From the NCBI GenBank assembly GCA_011605835.1, contig JAAOZJ010000125.1, positions 1-6,310 of the forward strand: a stretch of DNA of 6,310 bases, given 5' to 3'. How positions within the stretch are numbered: the first letter of the stretch is position 1; the number at the start of each line of letters is the position of its first letter. Below the pieces are notes generated by a model, which searched no databases, was not told where the DNA came from, and saw only the letters and a list, made by a program, of their open reading frames with translations. A program made the position numbers and the translations under genes. Positions 1-4,914 of this stretch are shown here, one piece after another. The DNA is from Thermoproteota archaeon (GTDB taxonomy: Archaea; Thermoproteota; Methanomethylicia; Nezhaarchaeales; WYZ-LMO8).

Positions 1-10
1 AGCTAATGCA

Positions 11-26
11 CAAGGCGTTCGCCTTG
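11..26. repeat. Short perfect inverted repeat (hairpin)
   Basis: CAAGGC and GCCTTG flank a GTTC loop, giving a six-base-pair hairpin; the pairing extends to seven if the loop is closed to TT. No T-run follows it, so it is not a typical terminator. It lies about 15 bases upstream of the tRNA promoter and could be a regulatory site, part of an upstream feature outside the window, or chance. Confidence 0.3.
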
Positions 27-40
27 AATGTGAGCAATTC

Positions 41-58
41 GAGAATAAACCTTAAATT
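41..58 (+). promoter_or_regulatory. TATA/BRE-like promoter of the tRNA pair
   Basis: A purine-rich BRE-like stretch (GAATAAAC) runs into a TATA-like CTTAAATTT. The TATA centre is about 30 bases before the first tRNA base at 84, which is the usual archaeal distance. The 14 bases GAGAATAAACCTTA recur exactly at 425-438 upstream of livG, which supports this as a genuine shared basal promoter. No second TATA box is visible in the 20 bases between the two tRNAs, so both are probably transcribed from here. Confidence 0.6.
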
Positions 59-83
59 TCCTTTACGCGTTTCCGTTGAGGTG

Positions 84-157
84 GGGCCCGTAGCTCAGCC
101 CGGCAGAGCGCCCGGCTCATAACCGGGTGGTCGTGGGTTCAAATCCCACCGGGCCCA
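84..157 (+). tRNA. tRNA with CAU anticodon (tRNA-Ile2 favoured, elongator tRNA-Met possible)
   Basis: A full cloverleaf can be folded. The acceptor stem is GGGCCCG (84-90) with CGGGCCC (150-156). The D stem is GCTC/GAGC (93-96/106-109). The anticodon stem is CCCGG/CCGGG (111-115/123-127) around CTCATAA, giving anticodon CAT at 118-120. The T arm is GTGGG-TTCAAAT-CCCAC (133-149). The discriminator is A157, and CCA is not encoded (TCA follows). The anticodon stem lacks the three consecutive G-C pairs of initiator tRNAs, so this is not tRNA-iMet. The GGGCCCG acceptor with A73 resembles archaeal tRNA-Ile as I recall it, so a tRNA-Ile2 whose C34 is converted to agmatidine by TiaS is favoured; elongator Met is the alternative. 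No intron is present. Confidence 0.93.
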
Positions 158-177
158 TCAAACTCGAGGGTCAAGGG

Positions 178-252
178 GCCCCGGTAGCTCAGAGGGAGAG
201 CGTCCGGCTGAAGACCGGATTGTCGTGGGTTCGAGTCCCACCCGGGGCACCA
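178..252 (+). tRNA. tRNA-Phe (GAA)
   Basis: A full cloverleaf can be folded. The acceptor stem is GCCCCGG (178-184) with CCGGGGC (242-248). The D stem is GCTC/GAGC (187-190/198-201). The anticodon stem is TCCGG/CCGGA (203-207/215-219) around CTGAAGA, giving anticodon GAA at 210-212, which reads Phe codons. The T arm is GTGGG-TTCGAGT-CCCAC (225-241). The discriminator is A249, and CCA (250-252) is encoded, unlike the preceding tRNA. No intron is present. It begins 20 bases after the first tRNA and is probably processed from a common precursor. Confidence 0.96.
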
Positions 253-424
253 TTGCCTCAGACCCCTAGTTCTTTCCATCTATCAAAAATTGATGACGTC
301 GATGATTAAAAGCTATGCAAACGAAGCTGGATCCATGTACTTAAATCTCATCGTCTGGTCGTGTTCAGAAGAAGAGATCGCCGAAAGTTGAGAAAGCGCA
401 TGGGATTTATACTCGCTCGTACAA
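253..424. other. Intergenic stretch between tRNA-Phe and the livG promoter
   Basis: I see no convincing gene on either strand. Just after tRNA-Phe there is a weak pyrimidine-rich stretch (TTCTTTCC, about 270-277) that could end the tRNA transcript. An imperfect inverted repeat, ATCAA-AAA-TTGAT, lies at 282-294. Stop codons interrupt all frames at short intervals, apart from a short spurious reading that runs through the tRNAs. Confidence 0.5.
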
Positions 425-447
425 GAGAATAAACCTTATATCTTAAA
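425..447 (+). promoter_or_regulatory. TATA/BRE-like promoter of livGF
   Basis: GAGAATAAACC is followed by the TATA-like CTTATATCTTAAAT. With its centre near 438, transcription would start around 463-466, giving a leader of about 25 bases. That leader carries a GGGAG ribosome site (476-480) nine bases before the TTG start. The first 14 bases are identical to the tRNA promoter element at 41-54. Confidence 0.6.
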
Positions 448-489
448 TTGGAGCCTTTTTTACTGCTAAAACGAAGGGAGTGAAAGCTC

Positions 490-1218
490 TTGAAGTTGCT
501 TGAAATTGACAACGTGACTAAACGCTTCGGAGGACTGGTAGCTTTAAGGAAAGTGAGCCTCTATGTTGAAAGGGGCGAGATAGTCGGCTTGATAGGCCCC
601 AATGGCGCGGGCAAGACGACGCTGTTCAACGTCATAGCTGGCACGTACAAGCCCGAAGAGGGGTCAATAAGGTTTGAGGGCAGGGACGTGACGGGCTGGC
701 CACCACATAAGATATGTAAGATGGGAATAGCTAGGACATTCCAAACACCAAAGCCGTTTCCAAACATGACTGTATACGAAAACGTCTTGGCCGCCTGCCT
801 CTTCAGCGGCGCTCAGAAAAAAGTGGCAGACGTTGAGCAGGAGATAACGTCGATATTGAAGAGGCTAGGGCTGGAGGCCAAGAGAAACATGCCGGCCTCG
901 AAGTTGACGATTTACGAGCAGAGGATGCTCGAGGTGGCGAGGTCATTAGCGATAAAGCCGAAGCTTCTACTATTAGATGAGGTGCTAGCGGGGCTTAACC
1001 CCACGGAAACGAGCCAAGCGTTAAACATTGTTAGAGAGCTACGTTCTAAAGACGGGATAACGATAGTCATGATAGAGCACAACATGCGTGCTGTGATGGA
1101 CGTCTCCGATAGGGTGATAGTGCTCCATCACGGAGAGAAGCTGGCGGAGGGGAAGCCACAAGAAGTGACAAATGACCCTGAAGTGATTAAGGTATACTTG
1201 GGTGGAATTTATGCTTGA
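490..1218 (+). CDS. livG: LivG-type ATPase of a branched-chain amino acid (HAAT) ABC transporter
   Basis: This 242-residue cytoplasmic ABC ATPase should pair with LivF and two permeases to drive uptake of leucine/isoleucine/valine or related amino acids. Visible motifs are FGGLVAL near residues 13-19 (a LivG hallmark), Walker A GPNGAGKT (36-43), Q-loop Q85 in RTFQ, Walker B LLLLDE (159-164) followed by VLAGLNPTE, and the H-loop histidine H197 in IEHN. The signature region reads LTIYEQR (139-145) instead of LSGGQ, so the conserved glycine is replaced by tyrosine; divergent signatures with DEV..GL occur in other LivG-like proteins. The start is TTG: an in-frame TGA at 481-483 blocks any earlier start, and GGGAG sits nine bases upstream. 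Length is close to family norms. Its 3' end overlaps livF by eight bases, indicating translational coupling. The substrate is inferred from family only. Confidence 0.9.
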   Translation: MKLLEIDNVTKRFGGLVALRKVSLYVERGEIVGLIGPNGAGKTTLFNVIAGTYKPEEGSIRFEGRDVTGWPPHKICKMGIARTFQTPKPFPNMTVYENVLAACLFSGAQKKVADVEQEITSILKRLGLEAKRNMPASKLTIYEQRMLEVARSLAIKPKLLLLDEVLAGLNPTETSQALNIVRELRSKDGITIVMIEHNMRAVMDVSDRVIVLHHGEKLAEGKPQEVTNDPEVIKVYLGGIYA

Positions 1219-1915
1219 AGTAAGGGAAGTCGACGTCTATCGTGGGCCCATACAAGTGCTCTGGAGGGTCTCCTTAGAGGTCAATAAAGGTGAAGTGGTG
1301 TCGCTCATAGGCCCCAATGGCGCGGGCAAGACGACGCTCTTAAGTACCGTAGTCGGTCTACTAAAGCCAGCTTGTGGAACCATAAAGTTCAAGGGCGTTG
1401 ACATAACCAAGCTTCCGCCCTACAAAATAGTCGATAAGGGGATGGTGCTCGTACCCGAAGACAGAAAGCTCTTCGGAACCATGACAGTCAAAGAGAATTT
1501 GTTGATGGGTGCTTACAACGTAAAGGACAAGAGAGTCAAAGAGGAGAGGTTGAAGCTCGTCTATGAGCTATTCCCGAGGTTGAAGGAAAGGGAAAGTCAG
1601 CTGGCAGTAACGCTTAGTGGAGGGGAACAAAAGATGCTCGCGATAGCCAGGGGCTTGATGTCGAACCCAGAGCTACTGATACTTGACGAGCCTTCTCAAG
1701 GCCTTGCGCCCAAAGTGATCCTCGAGATATTTCAAGTAATCGAGAAGTTAAAGAAAATGGGCCTCAGCATCTTGTTGGCAGAGCAGAACGTCCACCTCGC
1801 CTTGAAGATAGCGGACAGGGCTTACGTCTTAGAAACTGGCAAAGTAGTGCTACAAGGAACAGGTAAGGAGCTTCTCGAGAACGAATACGTCAAAAAAGCG
1901 TATTTAGGCCTTTAG
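1211..1915 (+). CDS. livF: LivF-type ATPase of a branched-chain amino acid (HAAT) ABC transporter
   Basis: This 234-residue cytoplasmic ABC ATPase is the partner of LivG. Motifs are Walker A GPNGAGKT (34-41), VPEDR at the Q-loop (81-85, the acidic form usual in LivF), the canonical signature LSGGEQ (135-140), Walker B LLILDEPSQGL (155-165) and AEQN (190-193). In AEQN, glutamine stands where most ABC ATPases have the H-loop histidine, which is also typical of LivF. ATG at 1211 is chosen because it gives the usual MLEV start and has GGTGG (1201-1205) five bases upstream; a GTG at 1202 in the same frame would add three residues. It overlaps livG by eight bases. The Walker A region shares 32 identical bases with livG (1307-1338 versus 592-623). 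No permease gene follows; the next gene runs the other way. Confidence 0.92.
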   Translation: MLEVREVDVYRGPIQVLWRVSLEVNKGEVVSLIGPNGAGKTTLLSTVVGLLKPACGTIKFKGVDITKLPPYKIVDKGMVLVPEDRKLFGTMTVKENLLMGAYNVKDKRVKEERLKLVYELFPRLKERESQLAVTLSGGEQKMLAIARGLMSNPELLILDEPSQGLAPKVILEIFQVIEKLKKMGLSILLAEQNVHLALKIADRAYVLETGKVVLQGTGKELLENEYVKKAYLGL

Positions 1916-1938
1916 TCTTCGGCTTTTCTGCTTTCTAA
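1916..1938 (+). terminator. T-rich termination tract after livF
   Basis: Immediately after the TAG stop comes a pyrimidine-rich stretch with several short T runs (TCTTC, CTTTTC, CTTTC). There is no stable hairpin. This fits archaeal T-tract termination, but the runs are short, so efficiency is uncertain. Confidence 0.4.
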
Positions 1939-1967
1939 TCACCACACAGGCATGGACAATTTACTGA

Positions 1968-2163
1968 TTACTGATATTGGCCTCTGCCCAAGCGATGGAT
2001 GTGTTACTCTAAGCCTAGCTAAGATGCCTGGCCCCTGAGCTCAATAGCCATTAGCGACCCGCAGAAGTTTGCGGACGTGACCAGCACTACACTATTATGG
2101 ACGACCTAGAGCCAGCCTTTCCTCACCTTCGTTTACCCTAACAAAAAGAAGAAGTGGAAGTGA
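1968..2163 (+). pseudogene. Possible decayed coding remnant, perhaps the C-terminus of a substrate-binding protein
   Basis: No intact gene exists here, but two phases look protein-like. One phase (1968-2009) reads LLILASAQAMDVLL and then stops. Another (from 2023) reads DPQKFADVTSTTLLWTT, meets a TAG at 2107, and continues SQPFLTFVYPNKKKKWK to TGA at 2161. The helix-like ASAQAMDVLL, followed about 50 residues later by an aromatic/proline FVYPNK ending, is loosely what one finds near the C-terminus of LivK-type binding proteins. Such a gene commonly neighbours livGF. The match is by eye and weak. The lysine run coincides with the T-rich terminator of the opposite gene, so part of this pattern may be accidental. 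Confidence 0.25.
2141..2154 (-). terminator. T-rich terminator of the sulfurtransferase gene
   Basis: Read on the - strand, this is CTTCTTCTTTTTGT, beginning about 18 bases after the TAA stop of the sulfurtransferase gene (2172-2174). No hairpin is needed for archaeal T-tract termination. This is the clearest terminator-like tract in the window. Confidence 0.6.
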
Positions 2164-2171
2164 GAGGATAG

Positions 2172-3455
2172 TTAACGTTGAGCCTTCTTCGCTGCCTTAA
2201 CCTTGGCGGCAAAGTATATCGACAGCGCTAAGAAGATTATGGTCGTGGCCACGAAGACTATGGTCAAGTAGAGCGGCGTCGAAGTTGTTGCTAATGCTTC
2301 GTATTTGGCTTGTAACTCCTTGTATCCTTCTTGGAGCTTTGAATATTCGCCCCGCAGGGTAAAGTACTCACCTTGAAGCTTGGTATACTCCTCGATCGAC
2401 GAAGAATATGACTTGCTCAAGTTGGTGTACAAGCCCTTCAACGACGCATAGTCATTTGCGAGCCCTTCGTAGACCATGGGCAAGCTGAAATCGTGGGACC
2501 ACTCTTGGGCGCTACCGTCGTACATCTTAACGTTGGTGTATCCTAGGACCTCGCTCAACACGAAATACATCGTGCTCGCGTAACCGCCGACCCCGCAGTA
2601 CACTATTATCTCTTGCCCTTTGTCTTCTCCGACTACGTAGCTCACTAAAGACTTCACGAACTCTAAGCTCTTGAAGGTTGTGTACCTCGCCTCTCCTGTT
2701 GCCGGGTCGATGTTCAGCTCGTAGAGCAGGGGTGTTGGGAGGTTTCTAGCAGTCGGTATGTGCCCTACTCTAGCAGTCCAAGGCTCCTGGACAAAGCCCA
2801 GGTACACCACAAGATCCCTAGCGTCTATTATGACTGCCTTACCGATTTTACCAGCCACGTAGTCCTTCGTGACGATCATGCCCTCTTTGACTGCCCCACC
2901 GTAGGTCACGGACTTTACTGAAGGAGCCACCGTCGTCACGGGCCTGCCCTCGGCCTTCCATTTGTCGAAGCCACCGTCTAGCAAGGCGACGTTCTTCACG
3001 CCAGCGTATAACAGAGTTATGGCAACTCTAGCAGCTCCAGCAGTCCTGTACAGTGCAAGGGGGACTGGAGCCACGGGACCGCTTGTAGAGCTCACGATTA
3101 CGACAAGCGAGTCGCTAGATATCCCGTGGCTCCCTAGCAAGTTGAAGAGCTGTTCCTTAGGCGGAAGCTCCATCCAAGAAACTTCGGGCGGGACCGTGAA
3201 AGGCGCGTTTGTGTACCACGAGGCTTCAGGTATGTTTATTGAGCCAGGTATATGCCCAGCCCCATACTCTTCAGGGCTCCTCGTGTCGATTATCACCAAG
3301 CCCGGGCGATCGAGGTTTTGTGCGAGCCAGTCCGTGGAGACTATTGCAGGTATTTCCCTGACTTGTTCCGCCTTGACGGCACCGAACGCCGGCAACAAGA
3401 GGGCGCTAGCTAGTGCCAGTAACATTCCTACAAGAACCACTAACCGTCCTTTCAA
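2172..3455 (-). CDS. Secreted, C-terminally membrane-anchored tandem-rhodanese sulfurtransferase
   Basis: This 427-residue protein resembles thiosulfate/3-mercaptopyruvate sulfurtransferases, which carry sulfane sulfur on a catalytic cysteine. Residues 1-29 form a signal peptide (K2, R4, hydrophobic 5-25, likely cleavage after VKA). Rhodanese domain 1 spans about 35-172, with IIDTRSPEEY, GHIPGSINIP and LLDGGFDKW. Its active-site loop reads SSTSGP (122-127) with no cysteine, as is normal for the inactive first domain. Domain 2 spans about 190-325, with IIDARD, GHIPTARNLP and the loop CGVGGY (287-292). C287 is the only cysteine in the protein. The CG.G.. loop is nearer to mercaptopyruvate than thiosulfate enzymes, but the substrate is unproven. 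Residues 336-390 are a heptad coiled coil, 395-417 a membrane span, and KVKAAKKAQR a basic cytoplasmic tail. The catalytic domains therefore face outside on a stalk. The TTG start at 3455 has GGGGGT upstream; Met11 is a less likely start because it would lose the charged signal end. Confidence 0.88.
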   Translation of the reverse strand: MKGRLVVLVGMLLALASALLLPAFGAVKAEQVREIPAIVSTDWLAQNLDRPGLVIIDTRSPEEYGAGHIPGSINIPEASWYTNAPFTVPPEVSWMELPPKEQLFNLLGSHGISSDSLVVIVSSTSGPVAPVPLALYRTAGAARVAITLLYAGVKNVALLDGGFDKWKAEGRPVTTVAPSVKSVTYGGAVKEGMIVTKDYVAGKIGKAVIIDARDLVVYLGFVQEPWTARVGHIPTARNLPTPLLYELNIDPATGEARYTTFKSLEFVKSLVSYVVGEDKGQEIIVYCGVGGYASTMYFVLSEVLGYTNVKMYDGSAQEWSHDFSLPMVYEGLANDYASLKGLYTNLSKSYSSSIEEYTKLQGEYFTLRGEYSKLQEGYKELQAKYEALATTSTPLYLTIVFVATTIIFLALSIYFAAKVKAAKKAQR

Positions 3456-3480
3456 CCGTTACCCCCAAAAATAAGTCAGC

Positions 3481-3503
3481 CTTAAAAAGTAATTTAAGTT
3501 TTA
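3481..3503. promoter_or_regulatory. Divergent promoter between the sulfurtransferase gene and the cof operon
   Basis: CTTAAA (3481-3486) and TTTAAG (3493-3498) form an inverted repeat with a six-base A/T-rich spacer, followed by TTTTA. Each strand thus presents TATA-like boxes. On the - strand a box centred near 3494 would start transcripts around 3468, about 12 bases before the TTG. On the + strand a box near 3497 would start them at about 3523, right at the ATG of the small ORF; a box near 3485 would give a start around 3511. Confidence 0.5.
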
Positions 3504-3522
3504 CCTGCGAGGAACAAAGAGT

Positions 3523-3738
3523 ATGTTAGACGCCCGACGCCCCATGACTGCACACACGTCTTTGCTTATCGACCCTGCTCAAAAGCCGACAGTAATAGGC
3601 AGTATCGAGGGCTTGAGAAAGGTTAGAGGGCCAACTTTAACGCATAAAATCTTCACCCTAAAGTGTTGTGACGATGTTGTGATAGAAGAGAAAATAGGGA
3701 TGAAAGAGAGCGAGAGGCTCAAAGTTGCGCTGCGCTAG
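3523..3738 (+). CDS. Hypothetical small protein upstream of cofG (71 residues)
   Basis: I do not recognise this protein. It reads MLDARRPMTAHTS at the start and includes KPTVIGSIEGLRKVRGPTL, a vicinal pair C48-C49 in TLKCCDDVV, and a charged end KESERLKVALR. There is no signal peptide or membrane span. Codon choice (AGA/AGG, ATA, GAG) resembles the neighbours, which mildly supports real coding. Its TAG stop (3736-3738) shares a base with the GGAGGT ribosome site of cofG, the spacing expected of an operon partner. The start is uncertain: ATG 3523 could be leaderless given the TATA position, while Met8 (ATG 3544) is an alternative. It could instead be a non-coding cofG leader that happens to stay open. 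Confidence 0.45.
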   Translation: MLDARRPMTAHTSLLIDPAQKPTVIGSIEGLRKVRGPTLTHKIFTLKCCDDVVIEEKIGMKESERLKVALR

Positions 3739-3743
3739 GAGGT
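3738..3743 (+). promoter_or_regulatory. Ribosome binding site of cofG
   Basis: GGAGGT is a near-perfect Shine-Dalgarno sequence, four bases before the cofG ATG (3748). It fixes the cofG start and overlaps the last base of the upstream small ORF's stop codon, suggesting coupled translation if that ORF is real. Confidence 0.75.
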
Positions 3744-3747
3744 CGTT

Positions 3748-4914
3748 ATGGAAGTCTCTGAGGTCTTAGCTAGGTGTGTTGAAGGAAAGCAGATGACGCG
3801 TGAAGAGGCGCTCTTGTTAGCAGAGGCCAACGTTGAGGAGCTACCATTGCTTCTGAGTGCCGCCCTCGCGATCCGTATTAAGCATTTCGGAAGGACGACG
3901 ACGTACTCCAGAAAAGTCTTCGTTCCCTTGACCAAGTTCTGCAGGAACCAGTGCGCCTATTGTGGTTTTAGCACTCAGAAAGGCAAGCCTTATATGAGCT
4001 TCGACGAAGCCATGAATATCGTTAGAGAAGGTGAGAGGTTGAAGGCTAAGGAGGTCCTTGTGAGCACGGGCGAGAAGCCAGAAGAGGTCCATCCAGAGGC
4101 TAGGAAGGCTCTTAGGTCGATGGGCTACAGCTCTACAGTAGAATACGTCAGGGACTTCGAAGAGAGAGTTCTAAAGGAGACCAAGAAGATGATGCCTCAC
4201 ACGAACATAGGCGTTTTGACTAAGGCGGAAATGGCCGAGCTCAAGCCGCTTAACGCGAGCATGGGGCTGATGCTAGAGTCAATAAGCGAGAGGCTCATGA
4301 GTAGCGGGATGCCACACGAGAAGTCGCCGTCTAAGGATCCTAAAGTCAGGTTGAGGATGATAAGAGAGGCTGGCGAACTGAAGATACCCTTCACGACCGG
4401 AATTTTGATAGGCATCGGCGAGACTTGGGAGGAGAGAATAGACTCCCTCATGGCTATTAGGAGTATACACCACGAGTACGGCCACATTCAAGAGGTCATA
4501 GTTCAAAACTTTATGCCTGAGCCGGGGACGCCCATGGAGAAGCACAAGCCCCCCAGCCTACTCGATACATTGAAGACCATAGCGATAGCTAGGCTAATTT
4601 TAGGGGGTAGCGTCGCCGTTCAAGCCCCTCCAAATCTGAATTTGAAGGCTTATCACACATACCTACTGGCAGGGGTAAACGACTGGGGCGGGGTTTCTCC
4701 TCTAACACCAGACTTTGTCAATATAGCTTATCCTTGGCCTAGCATAAGCGAGATCTACGAGAAGACAAAGGCCATGGGCTTCAAGCTCCGAGAGAGGCTT
4801 CCTGTTTACCCGATGTTCATCATTCGAGGCTGGATCCCCGAACTTTTAAAAGAGAGAGTTAAATCCCTAGTCGACGAAACAGCACTGGTCAGGAGAGGAG
4901 AAGATGCCTATTGA
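3748..4914 (+). CDS. cofG: FO synthase subunit 1, radical SAM enzyme CofG
   Basis: CofG (388 residues) is a cytoplasmic radical-SAM enzyme. It converts the CofH product into FO (7,8-didemethyl-8-hydroxy-5-deazariboflavin), the chromophore of coenzyme F420. The [4Fe-4S] motif is C65-x3-C69-x2-C72 in FCRNQCAYCGF, preceded by the family's YSRKVFVPLT (53-62). Further CofG hallmarks are the SMGLMLES segment (171-178), GIGET (222-226) as the SAM-binding GE-type element, the VQNFMPEPGTPM region (252-263), and NDWGGVSPLTPDFVN (311-325), which separates CofG from CofH and from menaquinone enzymes. The N-terminal 50 residues are the usual helical lead-in. The start at ATG 3748 is set by GGAGGT. The 3' end overlaps cofH by 11 bases, so CofG and CofH are separate subunits here rather than the fused FbiC form. 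Family assignment is firm. Confidence 0.96.
   Translation: MEVSEVLARCVEGKQMTREEALLLAEANVEELPLLLSAALAIRIKHFGRTTTYSRKVFVPLTKFCRNQCAYCGFSTQKGKPYMSFDEAMNIVREGERLKAKEVLVSTGEKPEEVHPEARKALRSMGYSSTVEYVRDFEERVLKETKKMMPHTNIGVLTKAEMAELKPLNASMGLMLESISERLMSSGMPHEKSPSKDPKVRLRMIREAGELKIPFTTGILIGIGETWEERIDSLMAIRSIHHEYGHIQEVIVQNFMPEPGTPMEKHKPPSLLDTLKTIAIARLILGGSVAVQAPPNLNLKAYHTYLLAGVNDWGGVSPLTPDFVNIAYPWPSISEIYEKTKAMGFKLRERLPVYPMFIIRGWIPELLKERVKSLVDETALVRRGEDAY

Noticed and set aside
127..309. A 60-codon open frame crossing both tRNA genes
   Set aside because: It starts inside the first tRNA and reads through the second; its openness follows from the tRNA sequence and it has no ribosome site.
289..312. TGATGA-like boxes suggesting a C/D box small RNA
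   Set aside because: The C-box-like TTGATGAC is present, but no matching CTGA D box lies downstream at a suitable distance.
1202..1210. GTG at 1202 as the livF start
   Set aside because: ATG at 1211 has a GGTGG site at good spacing and yields the usual MLEV N-terminus of LivF; the GTG itself is part of that ribosome site.
2962..3474. A 170-codon + strand open frame opposite the sulfurtransferase
   Set aside because: It is antisense to a gene with clear rhodanese motifs, has serine/proline/threonine-rich shadow composition, and shows no recognisable domain.
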